Assembly (NCBI GenBank): GCA_000497125.2
Contig: CM035320.1
Location: 1,137,197 to 1,201,196, forward strand
Direction: 5' to 3'
DNA from: Spironucleus salmonicida
Lineage: Eukaryota; Fornicata; Diplomonadida; Hexamitidae
Length of the DNA stretch: 64,000 bases
Below are positions 1-11,890 of this stretch, one piece after another (the first letter of the stretch is position 1; each line of letters opens with the position of its first letter). The notes beneath the pieces are model-generated. The model did not search any database. It saw only the letters and a list, made by a program, of their open reading frames with translations, and had not been told where the DNA came from. Both the position numbers and the translations under genes were made by a program.

Positions 1-453
1 TTTTGGGGTCGATCCATTGGTACAGTGTCTAGTACATATTTAGCATAAATGCACCCTAGCTCTTTTGGTGTAATATTATAATCACCATTAGCTAGTGCTT
101 TTCATACTGTGTTTAAAAAAGTAATTTGTTCATCTTGTGATGGGCTAGATTCAAATTAGCGCATTAAAAAAGTAAATATACCAGTTTTTATAATTCATGG
201 AATAAAAGATTAAATAGTAGATTATAATAATGCCTAAATTTTATTTTAAAGTTATATTGATGTTCATGACTAATAAGAAGGAGATATTTAGAAGCAAGAT
301 GACTGGTTTACTGGAGTAAATTTCTTGAAGTTCGGTGACTGTGAATTATATTCTATTAAAAATGCTGGACATAATGATATAGATAGTATATTTAGGCGGC
401 AAATGTGCTTTATTGTCAAACGAATCATTTCTCAAAGTTAAGAATGGGAGTGA
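1..453 (+). CDS. ABHD17/Bem46-like serine hydrolase, C-terminal part
   Basis: The gene enters from the left edge, so the start is missing; 150 codons remain and it ends in TGA at 451. The nucleophile elbow GRSIGT lies near residue 4, followed by HPSSFGVILQSPLAS, PVFIIHGIKDQIVDY (acid strand) and NAGHND (catalytic His). These are the Ser, Asp and His blocks of the ABHD17/Bem46 family of alpha/beta hydrolases, which includes protein depalmitoylases. Several glutamines are TAA or TAG. The substrate is not deducible. The stop lies 5 bp from the stop of the convergent ELMO gene. Confidence 0.85.
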
Positions 454-458
454 GGTAT

Positions 459-1793
459 TCATTCACTAATTCGTACTAATAAATCATCAATATCAATAAT
501 ATCTGATTGCTCTAAGGCTTGCTTAACTTTATCAATGACAATATTTAACTAAGTATTAAAGCATAAATAAACATCATCATTTGTATAATTTTTGGATATT
601 TAGTTATCAATAAATATTACTAATTTTGAAATTAGCTTAAATACTCCACCTCCAAGTTATGGATGCATTCCACTTAACTATATCCCATGAATATAAATAT
701 TCCTTAGTGGACAAAATTAAATTGGAAATTAACATAATTCTAGTTTATTCACAACAGTAACATAACTATTAACTAGATTGGTTTTAGATGTTACTTCTGA
801 CTAACCTAATAATTATGATATTGGATAGATTAAATTTTCTTATTCCATAATAAACTTTTTGATAACGTTTTAGTTCTCACTAATTATCTCAAGTTCCTTA
901 ATATAATCATTAACCAAGCAATTATGCAATTTATCTACCACACCTGGTTGCATGACCTAATGTGTAACATTGATGATTGAAATAGATATTGGGTATCTAT
1001 AAACCCCTTCTGCATTATCCATGAAATTAACAAATTCTTATTGTTAAATTATTTCTTCCTTATATGATCCATTTAGGAGGAATAATGGATCATAAAATGA
1101 GAAATATACAATCGCTAATAGACCCAAAACTCCTGAAGCGCGAAAATCAGAAGCTGGTCGGTTTCCTTGAAACCCAATTCGTCGCCATATTTAGCTATCT
1201 GTAACACAATTTTGAAAATATTTCTAGATATTCATCTTTGATCCTGGAAAATTTTCTACCAATGTACCCATATTTCCAACTATTATTTCCATTAAAGTAT
1301 TACACTTTTCCGTATCAAAAGCTATATTTTATAGCTATTAAAATATTTTTAGATAATGCTTAACAAACTTGCCAGCACTTGCAGAATAAACTTAGAGTGT
1401 TAAAAATTCATTATATAGTTTATTATTAAAAATGAGCTTTTTTAAAATAATATTCTGAGTCTAAATTATAATCAAAAGAGCTGGCTGGGTTTATTGTGTT
1501 TATTAATGGTAAGCAATAATAGGAGTAATCGAAGATATTTGAAATATATCAACTTTAAGTACCTTTTTAGCTAGAAAAAAAGGTATTTTATATAAATTAA
1601 ATCCTCTAAATTTATTATATTAGTGAGTACAAAGGGCGTTAGACGTGTGACTATGTGGATGAAAATCAGTTGATATAAAATATATTTAAGACATTGCACC
1701 ATAGAATAATTGTGTTTCCTATTTATTTTTATAGTAAATGAATGCCCCATCGTATTAATCAACATCGGCTATATAAGTTAATGTTTGTTTCAT
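459..1793 (-). CDS. ELMO domain-containing protein
   Basis: 444 aa. From about residue 200 the signature of the ELMO domain is clear: WRRIGFQGNRPASDFR, then SGVLGLLAIVYFSFYD and YPISISIINVTHQVM. ELMO-domain proteins act as GAPs for ARF/ARL GTPases or, with DOCK proteins, in Rac activation; the short ELMOD type fits here. The N-terminal 200 residues are A+T-rich and not recognised. The start ATG at 1793 is preceded by a non-coding-looking A+T-rich stretch. An ARL3 gene lies 8 kb away, but no link is implied by position. Confidence 0.85.
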
Positions 1794-2633
1794 TTAACGG
1801 AAATCTTTGATAATACATTAAATTATATATAAGATAATTAAAAAATATATAATTTACTAATTAAAAATGTTGAGCTCTTCTAAGTCACAAGGTAATTTTG
1901 TGATAAGATAATAAGTTCATAATAGTATTATCGTATTATTTTTTTAAATGTGTATATATCTAATATGTTTAATATTATTATATTATTTATGAAAAATATT
2001 TAGGTATTAAACAAATGAAAAATACTAAATAAAAGCATAATATAGGACAGTCATATATCATTCTATGTTTTTCTTGTTTATAATATCATATTTTTCTCTA
2101 AAAATTATTTCACGTGTTACTTTAAGCTTGGTGATACTATAAACAAATTAAAATAATTCAATTTAAAACAAAGATAGACAGTCTAATATTAGTATATTTA
2201 ATTAACTAAATTATGATTTATATTATTTTTATACGCCAATTCAGTTTACTAGTAATAAATTTTCAGCAATAACTAAATATTTCATTTAAGTTCTTCTACT
2301 ATTATTATTTAAGTTTCTATCCAGAATAATTATATTTAAAAATTCTAATTAAATTTTATATATTGTTTACCTATTATTCCTATCTACAATTATGAAGATT
2401 TTATATACAATTTTAATTAAATTGATTAAACTAAACGATTTCAATATAATTATTGGTTTTATAATTATTATATTAGAACTGTAAAATGCTAATATTAAAA
2501 TAATTATTTTAATATAATATTGATATAAATTTCTTTTAAAATGATTAGTATTCATACGCATTGTGATCTTATTTAATATGCTTACACATTTTAAAATGAT
2601 TCATTCTTGTTATAATTATCATAAGTAAAATCA
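1794..2633. other. A+T-rich intergenic region
   Basis: Between divergent starts of the ELMO gene and the next gene. Very A+T-rich; short open stretches exist in several frames but are full of Ile, Asn, Tyr and Gln, as expected by chance when only TGA stops. No RNA gene or repeat was recognised. Confidence 0.5.
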
Positions 2634-4703
2634 ATGTCAGATGAATTACTCTAAACTTTCCTTTTGTAAACAAACTATTTATCTAATGATATGATACTAT
2701 TTTTGTATATTAATAGAAAAGAATTCACTACGAAATACATTTTACCTCTAATTTAAGATAGATCTGATTCAGTGTTTGATATTTTTTTCAGTGATAATAT
2801 TACCGAATAGCAAGTGGAAAAATTATGGATAGAATTTACTACTGGTGCGTAACAGTTGAATGGTCTTGAAATTGCATTATTGCTTTATTTACGCTCTAAA
2901 TACGAATGTGTTGACCAAGCTCTCTAAATTTTACTTAAGACTGATTGCTTTGATAGGAAAGCTGAAGTAATTAGAAAGTTAAATTAGACAAAACATACTT
3001 AAGTTGGTTAAGAATCACCATTTGAACCTTAAACTACAGATTATATTAATGAAATTAACGTATATTAGGAATAAATTTATTTTTCAGAAAACACAACAAG
3101 TAAGACTGTACCATTTACAACTTTTTGGTATGAATTTGCATAATTTTTAATTTCAAATACTCCAATTAGTAGTTACACTTTAATTGAGAATATATCTTTA
3201 GGTACTTAAGAGCAAGCCAGATTGTCAATATGTTGTTTCCCATTTACTCCAATTAATCTGTAAATTAATCTTGATCAATAAAATTTCGATATCGTCATCT
3301 CCTCATAAGCGGAAATTAATTATTTATAATTAAATGAATAGTCGTAACTTCTTGTTAAAGCGGAAATTTCATCACCAGAGATCACTGAAATTTAACTTAT
3401 TATTTCTCTTAACTCAGATATCTATACCAGCTCTTTAGAATCTTCAAAAACTCATTATTTAACAATTTTTAAAGGTCAAAATTCCATCAATATTATAGAG
3501 GAGATTTTATCATTTTCAAGCGAATTTTCTAATAGTTGTATAAATATTGAAGTACTTTGCAATAATAAAACCTACAAAATCGATGTCTAAGTTAACTATC
3601 CACTTTAAATTATTTAAAACTAAATTTCATGCGATGCACAATATTACTATCTTCAACACTGTTCATAAAGCGAATTTTTAGTTCAAATAGAGCGTTTTGA
3701 AACTGACGAGCTTTTCGGAAATCTTCTTCAAAATAGACAATTTGCTTAAAGAATCCACGAGCTTTTGCATAGTTAGAATGTATAAAATCGCAAAATACAC
3801 TATTTGATATCTATCGGAATGCACGATGCTGGACTAGCTAGTTTATTTTTAAGCAAGTAGATAAAGCCACTTTTAGAAATTAAAAGGCCTTTTTACTTCG
3901 ATTCCGAGATTATAATTCCTTAAGCTTAAATCTAATTAAATTGTGATAATACACATATTAATTTTTTGGAAAATTCTTTGAGCAAGATAGATGAAAAGTT
4001 GTGTATTTTATTGTTAGGTAAATAGATGTTATCTAGCTTAGAGGAACCAGAGAAAGTTACTCTGGCTTAAATTTTTATAAAAATGGGCAGATATGATTTA
4101 GCTAATAATTTAGTTGAACAAAGTAGTTTACTAGTTGGACAGCTGTTAAAACTTTATATTTAATCATCTTAAATTGATAACAGCTATTAAATTTCATAAT
4201 TTTTAATAGAAAATGAATAGTTCTTGCGGCCAGAAAATGTTAATATTTTAAAAAATTTGATAAAAAATTGTAAATCTAACGATGAATTTTCAGTAAAAAG
4301 ATCAGGAAATAAAGTAATTTTCAATCAGACTCCTGTTATATTAAAATTTTATAATAATTCATGGAATGGGGATTCAAATCTGAAGTTAATACCATAAAAA
4401 TAAATAAATTGTAATGAGCTAGAATATGAGTTATAAAGTGGAAACTACACACTAATTGTTTAAAAGGACTTTGAAACTGTACAATTAGCTGTAAATAATA
4501 CGAAAATTGATTTTGAAATAGATAAGATAAATAAAATTTTAACTATTAATAATGAATAAGTATGCTATGTTAGATTTCTGTATTATGGAACATTTGCATA
4601 GGATAGCTTCACAGATTATAATGGTAATGTATTGATACCTGAAAATTGTGATGAATTTGTTATATTGAGAGAAAATGGTGAATTTATTAAAAGTACACTT
4701 TGA
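2634..4703 (+). CDS. unknown 689-aa protein
   Basis: A single frame from ATG (2634) to TGA (4701) with balanced amino-acid composition and many TAA/TAG codons. The N-terminus (MSDELLQTFLLQTNYLSNDM) and residues 60-120 look alpha-helical, with leucine-rich amphipathic segments such as GLEIALLLYLRSKYECVDQA. The middle is beta-rich, residues about 390-530 again helical (KVTLAQIFIKMGRYDLANNL resembles a TPR-like helix pair), and the C-terminus beta-rich. No family was recognised. The helical-repeat plus beta layout could suit a trafficking or scaffold protein, but that is only a guess. Confidence 0.75.
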
Positions 4704-4750
4704 TTGATTCAAATATATATTTTATTCATTATTTTTACTAAAAAAATCTT

Positions 4751-6910
4751 TCACTAAATCTTTCCATCAAATAGACAATATTCTAATTCATATTGCTTTT
4801 TGTCTGTTTTTAGCTTACCAATAAGTGAAATTTTAATATAGTTGTCTATAGGAATTACAGAAAAACAAAATTAAACACTTTTTGGCGAAAATCCACTAAA
4901 ATTAAGCTTCCCGATTATTTTTGTCTACGTAATAATTTCTAGATCATAGAGACCAATTCCTGTTAATGTGACTATAGCATCAAATTATATACCAAGTTTC
5001 AGATTCTCTAAATTAGATGTAAATTAAAATGCATTAGAGGAGGTTTATGAAATTGGAGTGAAAATTGGAAATGATCCAGTAATATCTTAAAATTGATAAT
5101 CAATCTATGCCACTTTGCTATCTTTTTAAGTTAAATTTTGTTCTTTCTTTTTAATATAATAAAAATCGATAAATTTTTATTTTGTTTTGATATAAAAATT
5201 ATCTTTACCTTCAAAATTAAACCCAGTAGGAGATATGCGTTTAATTAAATATTCTGTTATAACAATAGGTTGCACACATATTTTTATGATCGCTCTATCA
5301 AAATAAACTTACTCTAGCCCTTAATTTCTTAAAATATAATAGTTTATTGGCAATATTTGCACTTAATATTCAAAAGGTTGTATCACATTTATCTCATAAT
5401 TTATTCCAAAATATAATACTTAAATAGTAGTATTTGACAAAGGATGCATAATTAACTAATCATTTATATAAGATCCACATTCTTTTGGTTTGAGTTAAAC
5501 ATTTTAGTCATAGCATTCTAAGATTATTTTTTGTCCTAAAAATATTTTATCTATTGGGAACTTTGGGCGAGTATTTCCAAGCGTGGAACGGGGTGTTGAA
5601 GGGTTTGAACTTTTTTCAGTGAAAAAATTTAATGTTCCTAATAAAAATGCAACTTAGTTGGCGGAATTTACTCGTTTAAGAAGAGTTAAAATATGGTATT
5701 AAGAAGATAACAATGATTTATTAAATAAATGAAAATCTTGCTTATCATCCATTTAGTTTTCTATTTAAAATAAAAATTTTGAAATTTTGATGCAGTTTAA
5801 AAGAGAGTGACACTCAATATTTGTAAAATTTTTACTAAAAATGTGTAATAAATGCAAAATAGGAAAATCTGTATCCAATTCAATAAGTGTATTATTTTAC
5901 TATTAATATTCTTTAATACTATTAAAAATTAATTTGAAACTATTCATAATATCAATAACAAATATTGTCAAAATAATTTATAAATAATAAAGTTAATCTT
6001 AACTTTATTGCTAGAAGTGATAGTTTTTTACTAAAAGATTAAAAATTTCATTTATTTCAATTAATATATTTTCTGTTTATTAAGCTTACTTTACTAAGCT
6101 TGGACTAGAAACCTAAATATTTTGTACATCTAGTTTGTTAGAGATAACAATTTGCTTATTCTCCACAGTCCAATCAATGTGTTAATAAATGCGTAAAACT
6201 TATTTTTAAAAATTTGGTAAATGTAAATCAGTTATAAGTTTTGATGTTATATATAATTCCTTTTTTGAAATATAACTAATATCATTTTTAAGCATTTCCT
6301 TCTGTAATAGATGTAATTGATAAAGCAATTCTAGTACTGATTTTTTTAAATCTAATATTTATCTAGAAATATCTTTCAGTAAACTAATTTCCACTGTGAC
6401 AATAAGTGCAGAAGTAAAATTTATATTATGATACTCTTATAGATCTAATGCGTATGAGAATAGTGGTATATGGGTTTTTAAAATCAGGTTACAAATTTTA
6501 TAATTTAATTAAACAAGGCTGTTTTCTTGATTAATTTAATCATGTAAAAATTATTAAATAATATTATGAGTCTTATCAAATAGTTATATCGTTGTTAAAT
6601 CAAGCATTTATATATAATGAATATTAATAAGATGGGATATTTGCATAATTTCGGTTGATATAACTATAAGTGGAAGACTACGTGGCAATTAGACTATTAG
6701 TTTATTAATATTGCAATCTTTAAATGGAAGATAAATAATTAAAACTAATTGGTTTATGTCTATCTTGAAATCTTAGTAATATATGATATTAAACTAACGA
6801 ATCTTATGATCAGAGAATTAATCATTATAATATGATTATAATTCTATAGCTTAATTGTTTAAGCTGATTAAAAGGATGTTTGGATATGATGGGAGCAGAT
6901 TACGAAACAT
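4751..6910 (-). CDS. unknown 719-aa helical protein
   Basis: Open from ATG at 6910 (MFRNLLPSYPNILLISLNNQ) to TGA at 4751-4753. The first 400 residues are dominated by helices (for example LLKDISRQILDLKKSVLELL), followed by a Ser/Pro/Thr linker near residue 440 (SSNPSTPRSTLGNTRPK) and a beta-rich C-terminal third. An alternative ATG at 6952 in the same frame would overlap the 3' end of SPT4. The SPT4 stop is only about 40 bp upstream. No family recognised; a tethering or trafficking subunit is conceivable but unproven. Confidence 0.75.
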
Positions 6911-6948
6911 TTTATTTTAAAACTTATATTTATAATATATTATTATTC

Positions 6949-7275
6949 TCATTCATCAACTTCTAATTAATCATCACCTTGATCGATGGTTTCGGCATAA
7001 AATCCTGGAATAAAGTCTTAATGACCAGTTTGATTTCTAATTAATTTAATTAGAAATGACTCCTATGGTCTAAGAACTGATATAACAGGATTTGTTGGTG
7101 GTAATAATATGACGTTTTAATTTTTACAATTTGGGCAGGTTTCTTATTTTCCAAATATAATAAAATGACAATCCAAACACACCCTCATTCTCTTAAAGTA
7201 ATTTCTAGAGTTCTCTGGTAAATGTTAAAGGTTGATTACATCATTTTTATTGTCTGATTACTCGTCATAAGTCAT
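6949..7275 (-). CDS. SPT4: transcription elongation factor SPT4
   Basis: 108 aa. A zinc ribbon with two CxxC pairs (MRVCLDC, then ETCPNC ten residues later) is followed by ISVLRPQESFLIKLI and the C-terminal FIPGFYAET, which match SPT4's zinc knuckle, the strand of the SPT5-binding face and the conserved FVxGxYA block. SPT4 pairs with SPT5 to form DSIF, a processivity factor for RNA polymerase II. The protein has an acidic tail. Start and stop are close to neighbouring ORFs on both sides. Confidence is good from motif order and length. Confidence 0.85.
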
Positions 7276-7607
7276 TTAGAGTGACAAAAATATAATATTT
7301 ACTTTACAATATAATTAACTAAAATAATTTCTAATAAGATAAGTTTAATAGATTAGTCATATGAATGTTGTTCGATAATTATTATGAAATAGTTAATACC
7401 ATTAGTGCTTATTTTGCTATTCTATGTAGGCTGTTTTATAAGTACTGTATAGTATAACGACAATGTTTAATAATAATTACCAGATATCTATAAATGTAAA
7501 TACATTAAACAAATTTACTAATCAACTACCTTATAAAATAAAAAAGTAGCACTATATATCTTAGTTGATTTTAAGGTGAGATTATTATATTTGGCTGTAT
7601 CAGTCAT
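7272..7607 (-). CDS. possible 111-aa protein overlapping SPT4 start by ATGA
   Basis: Open frame beginning MTDTAKYNNLTLKSTKIYSA; its TGA overlaps the SPT4 ATG in an ATGA arrangement. Composition is hydrophobic with Tyr, Ile and Gln and some predicted strands and helices. In DNA this A+T-rich an open frame of this size can occur by chance, so the call is weak. If it is not real, 7276-7708 is simply intergenic. Confidence 0.3.
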
Positions 7608-7708
7608 ATAAGATTATAGTCAATTTTTGAGATAGAGTTATTTGTGGTGTAAACTATATATTCATCTCTGGGATATAAAATAAGTACTTATGAGACTTTT
7701 TGGTTACA

Positions 7709-7990
7709 TCACTGGATACTCTCTACTTGGTCTTAGAACAGCTCCTTGGTGAGGACCTCGACCTGCTCGAGAGTGATGTTGACTTTCATGGCGGCATCAC
7801 GTAACTTGATGAGCCGCTTCAGCTTCTGGTCCTTGAGGGTCTGCAGAACTGCCACAAAGGTTGCAGCCGATTCACCGTATTTACCAATGCAGCGCTCGTT
7901 GTACTTAATGTCTCGCACGAGCTCCACGAGCTCTGCCTATAGCACCGCCCACTATGCCTCCACCTGGTGCCGGAACTCTGCGTTCTGCAT
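7709..7990 (-). CDS. unknown 93-aa helical protein in G+C-rich block
   Basis: Starts MQNAEFRHQVEAQWAVLQAE and stays open to TGA at 7709-7711; it is basic and helical (DQKLKRLIKLRDAAMKV), with heptad-like spacing. Codons mostly end in G or C, in sharp contrast with flanking DNA. The same frame is open up to 8101 upstream, so the true N-terminus may lie further right or be joined by a frameshift to the ORF starting at 8315. No family recognised. Confidence 0.5.
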
Positions 7991-8315
7991 TTTGGAGTGG
8001 GAATCTAGCAGAACCCAGAAACGTGCAAAGCATATTCTGCGGCAATAGTTACCTATGTGAGAACGAGCCCGGATACGCCTTAGGAGGGAATATTACTGCA
8101 TTCTTCAAAATGCGGGTCAGCGCCCTCAAATACAGCCTCTCGGACCCCGCGATGATACGTAGTCCCGGACGTCCCGGACGTCCCAAGGCACCTGCAGCTG
8201 CGGTACCGGTGTAACCTGTGCTCCCACTGAGGGCCGCTCCCCGTAGGTCACGGAGGCTCACGAATACTCCAGACTTGGAGGCATCGCGGCCTAGAATGCT
8301 CTAGTGACCGTGCAT
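7991..8315 (-). other. unresolved coding-like G+C-rich stretch
   Basis: An ATG at 8315 lies 1 bp after the stop of the preceding gene and opens a frame reading MHGHQSILGRDASKSGVFVS, then a Gly/Ala-rich stretch and SERLYLRALTRILKNAVIF. Formally this frame runs to TGA at 7872, overlapping the 93-aa ORF in another frame. Beyond about 8050 it loses protein character while the other frame gains it, which suggests a frameshift, an unrecognised junction or a broken gene. Confidence 0.35.
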
Positions 8316-8316
8316 C

Positions 8317-8988
8317 TCACTCTTCGCGCAGCCGCGCCACGCAGTCATCAACGCCCAAAAGGTCGCCTGCACCCAGAATGCCCTCTAGACGGCGAAACAC
8401 GCGCTCCAGCACTGCGTTGTATCCCATATACACCTGATCATCAGCAAGCCTCCCAAGCTCCCCGTGAACCACCTATGCCACCTCACAGGCTAGTCTGAAC
8501 ACACAACCACAGAGGCTTGGGTGCATACCATCCAGACGGTGGGCTGAAAATCCAGTTAAGGGAGCAATCTTCTCGCCGCGCGGGTTGAAGCGCGGGTGCA
8601 CCTCCCCACGCAGGCTCTCAGTGTAGGCCTCCAACACAGAAGGTAACGGCGTACACTCCAGGAACAGCAGTTAATCTGGCTGCACCTCGTGTTGCAGCTT
8701 TATCCTAACCTGCCCCAGTCGGAAGAACTGTAGGACCATCTCATTCTATAGAAATTCCAGGTCAAGCCCCAGCACGCGTGAAACTACCGTGATCAGATGG
8801 ATAACAAAAGTTTATTTAACATTTCCTTATGATATACTTAATAATTTACTCAGTGATTCATTATTTAAGTTTAGTTCTAATTAAAATGATATTTTTTAAA
8901 TAATCAGGTATAATTATACAACTATTTTTATTATGGGATATTTCCTAAAATTATCCAACTTGCTATTTACTTAAATTATATATTACAT
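8317..8988 (-). CDS. unknown 223-aa protein with AT-to-GC switch
   Basis: Open from ATG 8988 to TGA 8317-8319. The first 60 residues are encoded by A+T-rich DNA; from about 8800 downward codons turn G+C-rich. The C-terminal two thirds look like a real folded protein (GLDLEFLQNEMVLQFFRLGQ, then PDQLLFLECTPLPSVLEAY and a helical tail GYNAVLERVFRRLEGILGAG). No family recognised. The start is uncertain; methionines nearer the G+C-rich part exist. It is followed with 1-bp spacing by the next ATG. Confidence 0.6.
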
Positions 8989-9104
8989 AATTAATAAAGA
9001 AAATAAGTTTTTTAATCCATTTATTGCTTTACATTTAAACTTATAGAAACTGAAAAACTATTATAATTTGCAATAATAATTTTATTAGGAATTTAATTTT
9101 TTAA

Positions 9105-9341
9105 ATGTACAGAAAAATAAACCAGTAAAAATTTATGCCCTCCCTTGCAATTACTGTTCAAAAAGAATAGACGCATAATCTTTCAGATTCATGCTTCAGT
9201 CCAACTAGATATTTCTAAGCTAAAATTGAATTCAGTTCTTAAATGTATAATCGTATGGAAGAACCTATTTAAAGAAAAAGAAAATTAACAAGTACGCCGG
9301 TATAAACTGATTAATTTCCTACAAGAAATCCTGATTTTTGA
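9105..9341 (+). CDS. small basic protein, 78 aa
   Basis: Begins MYRKINQQKFMPSLAITVQK and ends PTRNPDF before TGA at 9339. It is hydrophilic, rich in Gln, Ser, Thr and Arg, with a basic cluster IQRKRKL that could be a nuclear localisation signal. No domain is visible. Codon composition is richer in G and C than the flanks, which favours coding. It is convergent with the ARL3 gene, whose stop lies 90 bp further on. Confidence 0.5.
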
Positions 9342-9431
9342 TGTATAAATGAATATTTTCTAGTTCTTATATTCAAACCTATAAATTAACTCCGCAGTTT
9401 TAATTATATAACTTAAAAAGAGTACTTTCAC

Positions 9432-9965
9432 TCAACCAGTCTTTTCACAGATCCATCTGAATCCATCTTCAACTCCTTCACCACTGACACCTGAACACCC
9501 TTAAATTTGCCATGGGTGATCTCTAATAGCCCAAAGCCCTAACTTGTCACAAATTTCACTAGGCTTCAAAGCACTTCCTAAATCTTATTTGTTAGCAAAA
9601 ACAAGTAATGGTACTCCTGCTAACTTTGCATCTTCACAGCATATACTAAGTTCTACCGCAACTTCTTCAAGGCGTTTTGGATCGGCGGCATCTACTACAA
9701 AAATAAGAGCAGTGGTTCCAGCAAAGTAGTTTTACCAAAAAGAACGAATAGCCTTTTATCCCCCTACATCATAGCAAAGAAGTTGTTATTTATTGAAAGT
9801 AACAGATTTAGCATTAAATCCTTATGTAGGTTGAATGAGGGATGCATCTTCACCACAAAGAGATTTAAGAAGAGTAGTTTTACCAGCATTATCTAAACCT
9901 AATATAAGTAGTCGGTGCTGTTTCTATGGCGTTCTAAATCTTTTAAAAAAATCAAAAAGTCCCAT
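9432..9965 (-). CDS. ARL3: ADP-ribosylation factor-like GTPase ARL3
   Basis: 177 aa. All GTPase boxes are present: GLDNAGKTT (P-loop, about residues 22-30), PTQGFN (switch I Thr), DVGGQ (switch II), NKQD and a C-terminal SG motif. [20 protein letters not shown] and DHPWQIQGCSG match ARL3 rather than ARF1. The Gly2 start MGLFDFF fits N-myristoylation. ARL3 releases lipidated cargo from UNC119/PDE6D-type carriers at cilia and flagella. The glutamine of GGQ, essential for hydrolysis, is encoded by TAA, strong local evidence for the changed code. Confidence 0.92.
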
Positions 9966-10128
9966 GTATGTGGAGTGGGTAAATAAAAATAAAAATAATA
10001 TATCATTTTATATAATTAACTAAATCAATAGGAGATATATAATATTTCTATTATTAATTATAAGATAAATCAACATTTAAATATGAGTATTGATATATTC
10101 TAAATTAAAAATTATATTTTGATTTATA

Positions 10129-11730
10129 ATGTTGTTCCTGGCATTTGCAAAATTACAACGCTATTGTGTCTATAGAGAACCATTAGATGTTAAACCATGT
10201 AAAGTAAATGCATTTAATGATAATATAGGAGTAATTTTGGATGTAGATTTAGAACTCAACTCAACAGGTTGGATGACTTTTAAGTCTAACTCAAACCCAG
10301 AATTACCTGCTAGATATCAATCATACTATGTTGGATACGCCGAAGGAAAACTTTTTCAACATCATATCTGGAATCATCATATGAATGTGAAAGATTGGTT
10401 TTTACATAGCTACTTACCATTCCCTGATTTTCCCGAAGAGCTTAATACATTCTTTAGATAAAATTTAGCATGGACTAGGTCAAATATAGGTAAGTTTGCT
10501 AGAGATAGATTCTGGAAAGAAGTTGGTAACACTATGTATCATTTTGATGGTATGGTTTTAGGGTACTAACAAGCATGTAGTAAGGCTGAATATATGTCAG
10601 AGTTAGATCTGTATATTTATGTTTCATCAGGAGATTTATTAGATGTCGTTGAATTTGCTCTCCCTACAATGAGACCTAATTGGAAAAATATGACTTAGGA
10701 AATGAAAGAGACCTGGGCGTAAATGAGAGATCACTGCTCTGGACTTGTTAGAGTTTCAAATGACACGATTTACCTTTCTTAGACTGCTTGGTTCTTCTAT
10801 GGTTCAATGACTCGTGTTTGGAAGGAATATGAGTTTAACTATTCTAGCTCTGCAGCCTCAAAGATATCATTTTCTTCTTATCCTGGATTTTCTTATTCCT
10901 TTGATGATTTTTATGCAACAGACTCTGGTATCATGTTCTTTGAAACAACTAACAATATATATAACACAGACCTATACAATTTATGTTCTCCTAAGTCAGT
11001 ATTGACCTGGATTCGTTCTTAAGTAGCCGGTAGAGCTGCTAAAACAGCCCCAGACTTTATCTAGCTTATTAGAAGATTCAATTCAGGAACTTACAATAAC
11101 CAATGGGTCGTCGTTGACCTCAACAAATTTAAGGAAAAAGCTGAAAAAGACGTAATGTGGGTTTTAGAACAAGTCCCAGGCAGAACAGCGGCCTATGATG
11201 GGACCGAACAACTGCTGAAGGACGGCTATTTTGGCAGTTTCAACATTCCAAGCTTAAAGAACGTAAGAAAAGTTTCAGGTTATGAACCAATGGCCGAGGC
11301 TGACCCCTCAGATGATTACGACGCCACGCCCAGAAACTTGATTTTCTAGCGCGATGCCCCGAAGGTCGATTCTTTGGAGAAAATGCAGCATTTGATGAGG
11401 TACAACGATTATTTGCACGACGCGCTTTCGCTGGATATGCAGGGAAATCCCGAACCGGGATTTGCAATTTCCAGCAGGTACGACCAGCGCCCTGGGGACC
11501 GCGCGAAATGCTTCGGCGGATTCGATAATAAAATTGGAATGTTCAACAGGAGGACAGGGGAATACCTAGCGTTGATCGTTTCGAGCCCTACGAACTAGAC
11601 AGAAAGCGCCCCGTTGTGGGCGTTCAAGGGCGACATGTATTGCCCCAGAAGAGGGCTTCCCGACGGGCCTTACAATTACCCAAGTATTACGGTTCCGCTA
11701 GAACTAAAGCTCAGGAAGCAGCCTGAATGA
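10129..11730 (+). CDS. phospholipase B-like protein (lamina ancestor family)
   Basis: 533 aa with a very short hydrophobic N-terminus (MLFLAFA) as candidate signal. HCSGLVRVS near residue 203 carries the Cys that in the PLBD family becomes the N-terminal nucleophile after self-cleavage. TRVWKEYEFNY, ISFSSYPGFSYSFDDFY, TTNNIYN, NSGTYNNQWVVVDL and the C-terminal RYNDY block follow in family order. PLBD proteins are lysosomal hydrolases acting on phospholipid or amidated lipid substrates. From about 11100 to the end the codons become strikingly G+C-rich while the protein stays in frame, so base composition changes inside one gene. An in-frame TGA lies just upstream of the ATG. Confidence 0.93.
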
Positions 11731-11890
11731 TTTATTTTCCCTATTATCTTTTTTGTGTAAGAGAAGGTATTCAGTAGAAATACAAAAATAGATTAATTAT
11801 GTGTTGTTCAGGCCTTAAATTACGAAAAAATAGAAACAGTAATATTATGTATAATACTATGCAATATATTTCCCCACTTCAAATTTTACG

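Noticed and set aside
1571-2561. Short minus-strand ORFs of 64 aa near 1.6 and 2.4 kb
   Set aside because: The first is antisense-frame shadow of the ELMO gene; the second is Ile/Asn-rich chance sequence.
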